Source: Treponema sp.
GTDB lineage: Bacteria > Spirochaetota > Spirochaetia > Treponematales > Treponemataceae
Assembly: GCA_017469785.1 (NCBI GenBank)
Contig: JAFUFU010000015.1
Span: forward strand, 1 to 57,706
Direction: 5' to 3'
DNA length: 57,706 bases
Notes under the pieces: model-generated
The model's input: only the letters and a program-made list of their open reading frames with translations
Database searches by the model: none
What the model was told of the DNA's origin: nothing
Part shown: positions 8,356-15,206 of the stretch, piece after piece
How positions within the stretch are numbered: position 1 is the stretch's first letter
Layout of the letters: each line of letters opens with the position of its first letter
Position numbers and translations under genes: made by a program

Positions 8356-8634
8356 TTACAAATCCTTCTTCAGATTTTCTATCGCTTCTTCAAGCAACTT
8401 TACCGTGCGAGAATGGTTGCTTTTGCCTTGCGTTCGCCTGCCAGTCACCAAAAATTCCACCGAGGTGTTCAGCGCATCCGCAACCTTTACCGCCTGTTCT
8501 GCGTTCGGAAGCCTGTCGCGGTTTATCCACGACTGCAATGTGTTGTAACTTTCATCGATTTTATCCGCAAGTTCACGCTGTGTGAGGTCTTGATAATCTA
8601 ATTTTTCTTTTACTCGTAGCCAAAAATCCAACAT
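8356..8634 (-). CDS. XRE-family repressor (unit A)
   Basis: This 92-residue protein has an XRE-type helix-turn-helix (about 13-65). The pattern LTQRELADKIDESYNTLQSWI is followed by LPNAEQAVKVADALN and VEFLVTG. The C-terminal tail is short and helical. It is divergent from the small membrane protein gene at 8742. TGCTATTTT lies 7 nt before its ATG on the minus strand, so its mRNA is probably leaderless. Two copies of GCACGAATGT flank the intergenic promoters and are good operator candidates, implying that it represses itself and the cargo genes. Confidence 0.85.
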   Translation of the reverse strand: MLDFWLRVKEKLDYQDLTQRELADKIDESYNTLQSWINRDRLPNAEQAVKVADALNTSVEFLVTGRRTQGKSNHSRTVKLLEEAIENLKKDL

Positions 8635-8647
8635 TTAATAAAAAATA

Positions 8648-8657
8648 GCACGAATGT
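8648..8657. promoter_or_regulatory. Operator half-site next to the XRE promoter
   Basis: GCACGAATGT here is identical to bases inside the palindrome at 8708-8725. It directly adjoins the -10 box of the XRE gene (8642-8647, minus strand). Confidence 0.45.
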
Positions 8658-8669
8658 ACCATCTTCTAC

Positions 8670-8698
8670 TTGAATTTTATGCTGTTTGTGCTTATTAT
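8670..8698 (+). promoter_or_regulatory. Sigma-70 promoter for the unit A cargo genes
   Basis: TTGAAT (8670-8675), a 17-nt spacer and TATTAT (8693-8698) form a good promoter, with transcription expected near 8705. It places the TTG at 8670 inside the -35 box, so the downstream gene must start later, at 8742. Confidence 0.65.
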
Positions 8699-8707
8699 AG
8701 AGAAAGA

Positions 8708-8725
8708 TTCGCACGAATGTGCGAA
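8708..8725. promoter_or_regulatory. Palindromic operator, TTCGCAC-GAAT-GTGCGAA
   Basis: A perfect 7-bp inverted repeat around a 4-base centre sits at the start of the transcript and upstream of the AGGAG ribosome site. It probably binds the divergent XRE repressor. Confidence 0.55.
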
Positions 8726-8741
8726 AACACAGGAGATTTCT

Positions 8742-9098
8742 ATGGGAAGTATCATTTGGGGTATTTTTGGTGCGTTCTTCACATTGCTTGGCTTGGTTCC
8801 GTTTTTGGGAATCATGAATTTTTTCAGTATTCCGCTTCTTGTCATCGGGCTTTTGTGCGGAATCATCGGGATTTGCAAGAAACCAAAGGAAAAACGCGGT
8901 TCTTCAATCGCGGGAACGATTATCTGCGTTCTCTTTCTTGCTGTGGCAGGATGGCGGACTTATGTCGGTTGGTCTGCCACAAAAAAACTTGCCGACCCGA
9001 ACACACTTCAAAAATTGCAGGAAACTTCGGACAGCCTGAAAAAATTGTCCGACTCAATGAACAACCTTTCGGATTCGCTGAATTCGGTGGGAAAATAA
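8742..9098 (+). CDS. Small membrane protein of unit A
   Basis: I do not recognise a family. The 118-residue product starts MGSIIWGIFG at 8742, behind ACAGGAG at good spacing. It has two or three hydrophobic segments: about 3-38, with a glycine/isoleucine-rich stretch, and about 48-68. A 50-residue tail rich in K, D, S and L heptads (LQKLQETSDSLKKLSDSMNN) suggests a coiled coil. It is the first gene after the XRE-controlled promoter, so it is probably the regulated effector or sensor of the unit. A role as a membrane toxin is possible but not shown. Confidence 0.7.
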   Translation: MGSIIWGIFGAFFTLLGLVPFLGIMNFFSIPLLVIGLLCGIIGICKKPKEKRGSSIAGTIICVLFLAVAGWRTYVGWSATKKLADPNTLQKLQETSDSLKKLSDSMNNLSDSLNSVGK

Positions 9099-9116
9099 TG
9101 TTGCGGAGATTCTAAT

Positions 9117-10064
9117 ATGAAACGAAACGCTATTCTTTTTACTTCATTGCTGTTGGTTATTACAATGTTCATTGGCTGTGCGTCAACAAATGTTGAGGTC
9201 AATCCTTCTGAAATCGAATACAAAGAAATTTCGGCAAAAGATTATTTTAACGCAAACCAAAGCGATTTGTATTCCTCACCAACAGGTTATAAAATTTCAG
9301 ATGTCTATGTTCTCGGTGCTGACACAAGAAATGAAAATGGCACGACGGAAGCGATTTTGAAACTGGGCGAAAATAAAAATACTTGGGGAAGCGATGCTCT
9401 TTCTGTTTATGCAACGGATTTTGTAAAAAATATGAACAAGACTGATTCGACATGGGGTGAAAGGCTTGATGCGGTCAGAAACGATGAGAAATACAACGGA
9501 CATTATACGGTATACCTTTACGGACAGACTGACGGAAACGCTTGGATTGGATATACCACAAAAGTAATTTTGTACAATATTGAAGGAATTCCAACGCAAG
9601 AACAGATTGAGGCGGACAAAGCCGCCGCTGAAAAAGAGCGCATCGCAAAGGAAGAAGCCGACAAAAAAGCGAAAGCGGAGAAGCGAGCGAAATCAGATGC
9701 CGCTGGCAAAAAACTTGCGCAAGGCTACACTTACCACGGTATTGACGAGGACGACAAAAACTGCAAATTGTTTGCCAACGGTGCTTTGGAGAGCGGTCAC
9801 GCATATTACATCTCTGGTTTTGTCGTGAAATATGGCGGAAGCATGGCAAAAATTGAATACGGTGACGGTCTGTTTTTTTCTTCCCAGAGCAACGCGGTTT
9901 ATGTTGATTACATAAGTCAGAAAGTGAAAGGTGAAGTCGTGGAGGCGGGCGTTACAAATCTTTTCGGGCAGACAATAGAAATTCCCTTGACGGTCATAGT
10001 GGCTGGCGGAAAAGGAATTTCGAAAATGCCCGTTGTACTCGGCTTGATTCAAGATTCAGATTAG
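9117..10064 (+). CDS. Predicted lipoprotein of unit A
   Basis: This 315-residue protein has a lipoprotein signal: KRNAILF, a hydrophobic stretch, then the lipobox MFIGC with the lipidated cysteine near residue 20. A lysine/alanine/glutamate-rich helical linker (about 165-205) joins two parts. The C-terminal part has beta-rich stretches such as GHAYYISGFVVKYGG and IEIPLTVIVAGG. No known domain was recognised. It follows the small membrane protein by 18 nt and is probably cotranscribed. A surface or periplasmic location is inferred from the signal. Confidence 0.7.
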   Translation: MKRNAILFTSLLLVITMFIGCASTNVEVNPSEIEYKEISAKDYFNANQSDLYSSPTGYKISDVYVLGADTRNENGTTEAILKLGENKNTWGSDALSVYATDFVKNMNKTDSTWGERLDAVRNDEKYNGHYTVYLYGQTDGNAWIGYTTKVILYNIEGIPTQEQIEADKAAAEKERIAKEEADKKAKAEKRAKSDAAGKKLAQGYTYHGIDEDDKNCKLFANGALESGHAYYISGFVVKYGGSMAKIEYGDGLFFSSQSNAVYVDYISQKVKGEVVEAGVTNLFGQTIEIPLTVIVAGGKGISKMPVVLGLIQDSD

Positions 10065-10078
10065 AGTTTGCCCCTTGA

Positions 10079-10098
10079 CCTTGCTTTTTTCAGCAAGG
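10079..10098. other. Short hairpin CCTTGC-8 nt-GCAAGG
   Basis: A 6-bp stem with a T-rich loop lies between the lipoprotein gene and the next gene. It has no following run of T, so it is not a convincing terminator. Confidence 0.35.
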
Positions 10099-10133
10099 GC
10101 GGGTAGTATAAAAAAAAGTTAAAGGAGGCATTT

Positions 10134-10430
10134 ATGAGTCTTGAAGATTGCATAAAAGAAATAATTGAGAAGAATTTTTCATCGGGCGATTATTTTGATT
10201 CGCATACGATACTGAGTATGATTTTGCAGAATCCAGATTATCATCTTGCGTATTTGCAAAAGTTCCATGAAAAATATTCTAATTGTACGGTAGCACAGTT
10301 TCATGGGCAGATTGCAAGGAATATGATTGGAGGGCTATCCGACAAAGTTCGTGCAATTTCTGATTCTGCCGTAACCTTGAATATTTACGGCGGAAAACCC
10401 ACGAAAAATGAATTGTGGCAGAAAATATAG
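10134..10430 (+). CDS. Unknown 98-residue protein upstream of ToxIN
   Basis: I do not recognise the family. The ATG is preceded by a perfect AAAGGAGG at good spacing, which strongly supports translation. The product is small, mostly helical and mildly acidic (SLEDCIKEIIEKNF, YLQKFHEKY), with no signal or membrane segment. The repeated pattern of DYFDSHTILSMIL and the aromatic residues suggest a folded cytoplasmic domain. It ends 17 nt before the ToxI -35 box. It could be an accessory gene of the toxin-antitoxin locus or unrelated cargo. Confidence 0.7.
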   Translation: MSLEDCIKEIIEKNFSSGDYFDSHTILSMILQNPDYHLAYLQKFHEKYSNCTVAQFHGQIARNMIGGLSDKVRAISDSAVTLNIYGGKPTKNELWQKI

Positions 10431-10446
10431 CATCCAAATTTTCCCA

Positions 10447-10476
10447 TTGACTTCCCCCCGCGTTCTGCGGTATATT
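10447..10476 (+). promoter_or_regulatory. Promoter of the ToxI antitoxin RNA
   Basis: TTGACT (10447-10452), an 18-nt spacer and TATATT (10471-10476) predict a transcript starting near 10483, just before the first antitoxin repeat. Confidence 0.75.
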
Positions 10477-10482
10477 TTAATC

Positions 10483-10590
10483 AGTGAGTGTATCTCGGCT
10501 CTATAAGCGAGAACTTTATAAGCAGGTGTATCTCAGCCTTACAAGTGAGAACTGTAACAGCAGGGGCACGAGTTGCCCTTGTTTTTTTTG
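10483..10590 (+). ncRNA. toxI: ToxI-type antitoxin RNA, two 38-nt repeats
   Basis: Two tandem 38-nt units, 10488-10525 and 10526-10563, both begin GTGTATCTC and end AGCAG. Each contains a short hairpin: TCTCG..CGAGA in unit 1 and TCTCA..TGAGA in unit 2. The paired G-C to A-U change preserves the stem, which is direct covariation evidence for RNA structure. The units are followed by a terminator and then the ToxN gene. This order (promoter, repeats, terminator, toxin) is the hallmark of type III systems, where ToxN cuts the transcript into single repeats that bind and block it. Confidence 0.88.
10564..10589 (+). terminator. Intrinsic terminator between ToxI and ToxN
   Basis: GGGCA-CGAGT-TGCCC (10564-10578) is followed by a run of eight T. 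In type III systems this leaky terminator sets a large excess of antitoxin RNA over toxin mRNA. Confidence 0.85.
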
Positions 10591-10600
10591 AGAGCGGGCT

Positions 10601-11104
10601 TTGATTCAGTTTTATGAGATAAATCCTTTGTACATCGACTACCTTGTGCCGTTCGCGCCGCACCTTTTTCATAACAAAAAGGACGGGCAGAAAAATTCGC
10701 GGAAATATATCGGCATCGTGCTGACGGTGAACGGCTTGGATTATTTCGTGCCGCTCTCGTCGTTCAAGGAAAAGCATCAGAAAATGCAGGAAAGCGTTGA
10801 CTTTTTGAAAATCAGGCAGTTTGCGGTTCTGAATCTGAACAATATGTTCCCTGCGCCGAAGTCGGAGCGGACTTTTCTTGACATTAACAAGGTTTCTGAT
10901 GTGAATTACAGAAATTTGCTCCGAAAGGAATACCGCGTCATAAAGGTGATTGAGGAAAAAATCCTGAAAAACGCGCAGATTGTGTACTCGCACAAAAGCC
11001 ACAATGGAAACAAGACGAGCCTTTGCAAGCGGTGCAATGATTTTCGCCTGCTCGAAGAAAAATGCAAAGACTGGGAAAACACGCATAAGACGGAATCGCG
11101 TTAG
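10601..11104 (+). CDS. toxN: Type III toxin, ToxN/AbiQ-family endoribonuclease
   Basis: The 167-residue protein has the usual ToxN/AbiQ size. Family features include YIDYLVPFAPHLFHNK near the start, RKYIGIVL (34-41), YFVPLSSFKEKH (48-59) with the conserved serine/lysine cluster, and FAVLNLNNMFP about 75-85. ToxN cuts RNA and is neutralised by ToxI RNA; such loci abort phage infection in other bacteria. The start is TTG at 10601, the only in-frame start after an upstream stop at 10589. Its stop codon lies inside the GTTAG of the following repeat, so the cargo boundary is directly at the gene end. Confidence 0.9.
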   Translation: MIQFYEINPLYIDYLVPFAPHLFHNKKDGQKNSRKYIGIVLTVNGLDYFVPLSSFKEKHQKMQESVDFLKIRQFAVLNLNNMFPAPKSERTFLDINKVSDVNYRNLLRKEYRVIKVIEEKILKNAQIVYSHKSHNGNKTSLCKRCNDFRLLEEKCKDWENTHKTESR

Positions 11105-11240
11105 GGATTGTAGCACCGCGCGAAGCGCGTTCTGTAGTGGCGGTGGTTAAGCGAAGTCGAAACCACCAGAACGGAAGAATGGAGCGCGGTTAGCGCGGAA
11201 GTGCGAAAAGCCCGACCCGAACGAAGTGAGGGGAACGTCC
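11098..11240 (+). repeat. GTTAGGGAT-ended palindromic repeat (plus orientation), end of unit A
   Basis: It begins GCGTTAGGGATTG, holds hairpins such as CGCGCGAAGCGCG, and ends GACCCGAACGAAGTGAGGGG plus AACG. The same outer sequences occur at 15207-15298. It directly overlaps the toxN stop and adjoins UvrA-like fragment 2. Confidence 0.75.
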
Positions 11241-11246
11241 AAATTA

Positions 11247-11555
11247 CTATCTTTTCTTTCTCTCCCTCCTCAAAAACACCCCAATCCTGCTCGCAGGGTT
11301 GGCACACACATCCGCCACCGTGCCTTGGGCAATCACATTGCCGCCTTTGGCGCCGGCCTCTGGGCCCAGTTCCACAATCCAGTCGGCGTGGGAAAGGACT
11401 TGGGTGTCGTGGTCTACCAAAACCACGGTGTTTCCGTCGGCAATCAGGTCGTCCATCACGCCGATAAGGCCTTCAAGATTTGAGGGGTGGAGGCCTATGC
11501 TGGGTTCGTCCAGAACGTAAAGCACTCCTGTGGTACGGTTCCGCACGGCTCGGGC
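11247..11555 (-). pseudogene. UvrA-like 3' fragment, copy 2
   Basis: This is a second copy of the last ~103 codons of the UvrA-like gene, closer to the full gene than copy 1 is. The 3' flank (CCAAA, a T/C-rich stretch, then CTCCC) also resembles that of the full gene. Similarity ends after the ARA codons at 11555, exactly as in copy 1, and continues into the same repeat. It has Walker B but no Walker A. The open frame through 11675 includes the shared HGGRGTPI stretch. It is probably a relic or an integration-site duplicate rather than a working gene. Confidence 0.85.
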
Positions 11556-11594
11556 GGTGTAAAGGTAAGTTTTTGAAAGGAAGATGTTTGATAT

Positions 11595-11810
11595 GGGCGT
11601 TCCCCGACCTCCGTGTTGTAACGACAACTCTTCGAGTTGTCGCGGAATTTTCCGTCTTTCTAGGCAACGCGGCATCCGTGCCGCGCTGTAGTGAACAAAT
11701 TTCCGTCTTTCAAGGTCGGGTCGGGCTACTACAGGTTCCGCTATCGCTTCATTCGTCCGTTCCCTGCGGTCACTACCGAACGGCTACGCCGCCTTCCGTA
11801 TCCCTAACGC
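11595..11810 (-). repeat. GTTAGGGAT-ended palindromic repeat (minus orientation), start of unit B
   Basis: Bases 11556-11730 match 7986-8158. The distal part to 11810 differs, but again ends (minus strand) with GCGTTAGGGAT. No gene is supported from 11556 to 11922. Confidence 0.7.
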
Positions 11811-11862
11811 GCGCAAGCGCGTATGTTCAATAATTTCCAATTACGGAAACGACACGAAATGG

Positions 11863-11876
11863 CGTATCCCTAACAC
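11863..11876 (-). repeat. Second GTTAGGGAT end, 66 bp inside unit B
   Basis: GCGTATCCCTAAC (11862-11874) repeats the end sequence at 11796-11808 (CCGTATCCCTAAC). The 66-bp offset looks like a second, nested insertion boundary. Confidence 0.5.
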
Positions 11877-11922
11877 TCGGCATTCTATAGAATCAGTCGT
11901 CCTAAAATGCTACACTTACATT

Positions 11923-12393
11923 ATGCAGACAGCGGAATCCCCGACATCACATCGCCATCTCGAAGATTTTTGGTCAAACGGACACCATACTCGGCATTGG
12001 ATTGGCGACGCTACGGGAGAGGACTTAGGCGAAGCCGTTTACACGCCGTTACACAAAGAATACACCGAGCGAATTGCCCTGCGAATCAAACTGCAAGCCG
12101 CATTGAAACCGCTTTCAAATGCGAAATTCACCAATAAGAAGAGCGGAATAAACGCCAATTTTTCATCGCGCTCAATCGGCAAAATCGGGAGCGACAAAGC
12201 CGTGAACAAATCCGCGCTGAACGGATTTTCTACGGCGGAGCATTTTGAGGCGTCAATGCAGATAAAACAGTTATATGAAGATTCTGATTTTGTCGGGCGA
12301 TTTCTTGACGACAGGGGCGACCCGAATGTGGTGGCGATGTACCGCTTTCAGATTCCGATTGTGCTGACGACTGGTAAAAACGCCGTTGCATAA
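11923..12393 (+). CDS. PBECR-like small nuclease-domain protein, possibly truncated
   Basis: The 156-residue product has a C-terminal half (about 65-156) that resembles phage barnase/EndoU/colicin/RelE-like (PBECR) modules. The supporting pattern is KFTNKKSG, GKIGSDKAVNKS, LNGFSTAEHF and a VVAMYRFQIPI strand. I rely on memory of the family, so this is tentative. Family members usually continue past the position where this one stops (GKNAVA, then TAA followed by ATC ACA), so the end may be lost to a nonsense change. It sits just inside the repeat boundary of unit B and has no clear ribosome site. It could be a toxin remnant. Confidence 0.45.
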   Translation: MQTAESPTSHRHLEDFWSNGHHTRHWIGDATGEDLGEAVYTPLHKEYTERIALRIKLQAALKPLSNAKFTNKKSGINANFSSRSIGKIGSDKAVNKSALNGFSTAEHFEASMQIKQLYEDSDFVGRFLDDRGDPNVVAMYRFQIPIVLTTGKNAVA

Positions 12394-12424
12394 ATCACAC
12401 AAATGTCAATAGTTTTGCGCTCGC

Positions 12425-12718
12425 TTAAAAATGCTCGTCCACAAACCGCGACACATAGGGCAGAAACTCGCCCTGCATGATTTTTCTCGTTTCAAAGAGC
12501 GACTTGGATGCGTTTCGCAAAAAGAGGTCGGCGGGATTTACTTCAAGCACATCGGAGATTTTAAAAAGCAAGTCGAACGAGGGAAACTGACGGGCGCACT
12601 CAATACAGCCGATTGTGGCGGGCTGACATTGGCATAGTTCCGCAAGTTTTGCCTGTGAGTAGCCTTTTTGAGCACGGTAATATTTCAAATTCGCTATAAA
12701 ATCCGACTGATAGGACAT
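12425..12718 (-). CDS. XRE-family repressor (unit B)
   Basis: The 97-residue product has a helix-turn-helix at about 7-60. The pattern FIANLKYYRAQKGYSQAKLA leads into QPATIGCIECARQFPSFDLLFKISDVL and NPADLFL. An in-frame ATG at 12751 exists, but neither start has a ribosome site. TATAAT (12728-12733, minus) lies 9 nt before the 12718 ATG, favouring a short or absent leader there. It is divergent from the 580-residue membrane protein gene, mirroring the unit A layout. Direct repeats at 12764-12774 and 12795-12805 are its likely operators. Confidence 0.8.
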   Translation of the reverse strand: MSYQSDFIANLKYYRAQKGYSQAKLAELCQCQPATIGCIECARQFPSFDLLFKISDVLEVNPADLFLRNASKSLFETRKIMQGEFLPYVSRFVDEHF

Positions 12719-12763
12719 TTTATACTTATTATAAACAGTATATTTTCTCATTTAAATTGCTCC

Positions 12764-12805
12764 AAAATTAGTGACATTTATAAATTATTGTGTTAAAATT
12801 AGTGA
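12764..12805. promoter_or_regulatory. Two AAAATTAGTGA direct repeats, candidate XRE operators
   Basis: Exact 11-bp copies lie at 12764-12774 and 12795-12805. The 31-bp offset is close to three helical turns, which suits cooperative binding on one DNA face upstream of the repressor gene. Confidence 0.45.
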
Positions 12806-12846
12806 AAATACGATTTTGCATAGACAAACAATGTAAAATCCACCCT

Positions 12847-12949
12847 ATTTTTCGCCCCGCGAAAAATTTTGCCTACTATATAGTAGGCAATGGAATTGAC
12901 TAATCCCATTGCCGCAAAAATCTTGCTTTGCTCGATTTTTGCGGCAATG
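12847..12949 (+). promoter_or_regulatory. Three consecutive hairpins upstream of the 580-residue gene
   Basis: There are three perfect inverted repeats. ATTTTTCG/CGAAAAAT lies at 12847-12867 with a 5-nt loop. TTGCCTACTATATAGTAGGCAA (12869-12890) is a gapless palindrome of 22 bp. A 16-bp repeat, CATTGCCGCAAAAATC with its complement, lies at 12907-12949 with an 11-nt loop. The last ends about 10 nt before the AAAAGGAG ribosome site. They may be operators, RNA leader structures or the scar of a palindromic insertion. Confidence 0.6.
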
Positions 12950-12969
12950 AAAACTAAAAGGAGTTTTTT

Positions 12970-14712
12970 ATGCTTGAAAAATTCAAATTGGATAAGCAAA
13001 CGGTCGTGTCGTTCTTGCCGTCACTGCTACTTTCGCTTATTCCTACCATTTTTATTATTGCCGATACCGCGAATTTCGGCTTGGGATTGCTGACATATAT
13101 CATCTGTGTGCTCGGCAGTCATTATGGCTGGGAATTGGGCAAAAAAATCCACGATTATGCGCCCGTAACGGCGATTTTTGGGAAAAGTCAGAGCGATTTA
13201 GCGTGGAAGAAATTTCTTGCCTTGCACGGAAGCAAAATCACAGGCTTTTTTCTTGGGCTTGTGCTTCCATGGATGATTTTTGATTTTGCCTTTAACGATA
13301 AAGATGATTTGAGCCGCGGAAAACTGAAAAATCAGCAGGCGGGGGAAATCTCCAAGACGACTGACAAAATCCTCAAAAACCAATACAAAGCCGTGGAAAA
13401 CGACATTCAGCAATACGGCGATTTTACTTTTAAGACAGGCGTTCAAAGTGCGGAAACGCATGGCGGAGTTTTTGTCGTGCTTCGGTATGAGCCAAAATTA
13501 AAAGAATACGCAAAATCGTTTAAGAATCAGTTTATACCGAATATTCTGAAGAAAAAATTTCTAAAACCTTTGGAAGAAGGAATTGGCAATGATTACTTTG
13601 ACATAACGGATAGTTTTTATTCCTTGCCAGATGAAAAAGACAAATCATGGCAGCAACTCAATTATAATGACAAAAAGATGCCTGCCGAAGCGTTGAGAAA
13701 AACCATCCTCAGTTTGGGGATTGAGCCGGTGTATTATTTACCATTGCGTATTTTTTCATTCAATGATTTTTTTGAATTGTATAAAACGTATAATGATACT
13801 CACACCGGTTTTGAAAAAGATGTACTTGCATTTATTTTTAGCGGCTACCGTGAACTTGACAGTTACGGTGACAATCTTGAAGATTATTTACAATGGCGGA
13901 GATATGTCAGCAGTGTCGGCGAAGATGGGGAAACGGTATACTTAAATGATGGTGCGGACTATGAGCATTGGTATTTTGAGCACAACAAAGCGAGTGAAGA
14001 TGAATACAAAACATGGCTACGAAAATACATTGGTGTCGGAAAGCCGACAGAATATGACATTGCCCGCAAAAAATTGAACACATTTACGGACTACAATGGC
14101 AGCACTATTTCATATCCAGAAGTCATTAAGAATTACGGATTAGCAAACAATTTGGACGAACTTGAAGAAGAAGCCGATGGCGTTCCGCTGTTAAAAGTTC
14201 AGTATTACAAAAAATTCGTTCAGTTCGTGAATGACCACTGGGACGATTATCCCGATGGAATGAAAAAGCACCGCGAATATGAAAATCTTGAATCGTATAA
14301 AAAGGAATCTTGCGGTTCTTTTGTCGGCTACATTTTCGGCACGGAAAATCTTTATGGCTGGTCAAATGTTGAAGGCTTGGACGAAATGTGTGCAGCATTC
14401 GCAAAAGAAAACGGAAAGGCGTTACAAGAACAGTGCGAGCAAATGTACAAAGAATTGTATTCCGCATACAAAAATGTTCACATCGACGAGCGAAAAGAAC
14501 TGTTCAAGAAATTAGTGGATTTGTCAGATTGCAAGGTGTACATTGACTACCGCTGTGCTGTCGCCGCCGACAACTGGGAAAGCGCAAGCGTCATTTTGGA
14601 CAAGCGCGGCGTGCTCACCTACAAACTGCAACTTGAACCGGGCAAATGGGTAGATGCGGAAACCTACTTTACTCTGCGTGATGGCTCAAAAGATTTCTTG
14701 CAGTGGAAATAA
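12970..14712 (+). CDS. Unknown 580-residue membrane protein of unit B
   Basis: I do not recognise the family. An AAAAGGAG site supports the ATG. The N-terminal part has two or three membrane segments (about 15-60 and 92-112, e.g. VVSFLPSLLLSLIPTIFII and ITGFFLGLVLPWMIFDFAF). Residues ~115-580 form a large hydrophilic, acidic and aromatic-rich region, presumably cytoplasmic, with no P-loop, nuclease or protease motif that I can see. Notable stretches are GGVFVVLRYEPKLKEY and VYIDYRCAVAADNWESASV. It is transcribed away from an XRE repressor, as the small membrane protein in unit A is. It may be the main effector of unit B. Confidence 0.75.
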   Translation: MLEKFKLDKQTVVSFLPSLLLSLIPTIFIIADTANFGLGLLTYIICVLGSHYGWELGKKIHDYAPVTAIFGKSQSDLAWKKFLALHGSKITGFFLGLVLPWMIFDFAFNDKDDLSRGKLKNQQAGEISKTTDKILKNQYKAVENDIQQYGDFTFKTGVQSAETHGGVFVVLRYEPKLKEYAKSFKNQFIPNILKKKFLKPLEEGIGNDYFDITDSFYSLPDEKDKSWQQLNYNDKKMPAEALRKTILSLGIEPVYYLPLRIFSFNDFFELYKTYNDTHTGFEKDVLAFIFSGYRELDSYGDNLEDYLQWRRYVSSVGEDGETVYLNDGADYEHWYFEHNKASEDEYKTWLRKYIGVGKPTEYDIARKKLNTFTDYNGSTISYPEVIKNYGLANNLDELEEEADGVPLLKVQYYKKFVQFVNDHWDDYPDGMKKHREYENLESYKKESCGSFVGYIFGTENLYGWSNVEGLDEMCAAFAKENGKALQEQCEQMYKELYSAYKNVHIDERKELFKKLVDLSDCKVYIDYRCAVAADNWESASVILDKRGVLTYKLQLEPGKWVDAETYFTLRDGSKDFLQWK

Positions 14713-14784
14713 CAAATTCGCAGGGCTGGCATTAAAGTGCGTTGCATTGCCAGACCTGATGAAAATATATAATTGGAGAAAAAT

Positions 14785-15135
14785 ATGAAACTCAGAAAAC
14801 CATTTCATTTTAATGAATTTCTTCATTCCCAATTTGTTGAAAAAAATCTTGCGAATACGATTGTAGAACAAGCAAAGAAAAAAGAAGACGATTTGAATAA
14901 AATTTTACAGGCGTTTTGTTTGACACTTGTAACGGATAATGATTTTCAAGAAGTTATTGCAAATGAATTTCAAACAAAGATAACATCATTCACAAAACAA
15001 TTATTCTCGGTTGATTCTATAACGAAAATCGAAAAATCTATTGATTATGATAAATTTTATAAAGAAAAAAGCGAAGAAGAAGACAGAAGAAATGATGAAT
15101 TTTCCCCTTATCTTAATGAAGACTGCTTTAAATAA
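14785..15135 (+). CDS. Unknown 116-residue charged protein of unit B
   Basis: I do not recognise the family. The start at 14785 (MKLRKPFHFN) is chosen because TTGGAG lies 6-10 nt upstream, whereas the longer TTG start at 14773 would be inside that site. The protein is helical, lysine- and glutamate-rich, with no signal or membrane segment. The C-terminus is acidic (EKSEEEDRRNDEF). It follows the 580-residue gene by about 70 nt containing a CTGGCA/TGCCAG inverted repeat and precedes a terminator. It could be an antidote or accessory protein to its neighbour; nothing proves it. Confidence 0.6.
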   Translation: MKLRKPFHFNEFLHSQFVEKNLANTIVEQAKKKEDDLNKILQAFCLTLVTDNDFQEVIANEFQTKITSFTKQLFSVDSITKIEKSIDYDKFYKEKSEEEDRRNDEFSPYLNEDCFK

Positions 15136-15167
15136 AGAACAATTTGAAAATTGATTGAAAACTAACG

Positions 15168-15199
15168 AGGCTGTCGATTATGGCAGCCTTTATTGTTTT
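15168..15199 (+). terminator. Terminator at the end of unit B cargo
   Basis: AGGCTG (15168-15173) pairs with CAGCCT (15184-15189), followed by a T-rich stretch. It lies just before the GTTAGGGAT boundary. Confidence 0.6.
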
Positions 15200-15206
15200 A
15201 AAAGCC

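Noticed and set aside
8670..8741. A longer N-terminus for the small membrane protein
   Set aside because: The TTG at 8670 lies in the -35 box of a good promoter, and the ATG at 8742 has a proper ribosome site.
8302..11106. Integron cassette sites (attC) at the CCCTAAC and GTTAGGG motifs
   Set aside because: attC sites need RYYYAAC on the left and GTTRRRY on the right within about 60-150 bp. Here the motifs face the opposite way around each repeat, the first or last base does not fit, and no integrase is seen.
11907..12137. A 76-codon plus-strand frame overlapping the PBECR-like gene
   Set aside because: It is a different frame of the same DNA with no ribosome site or recognisable motif.
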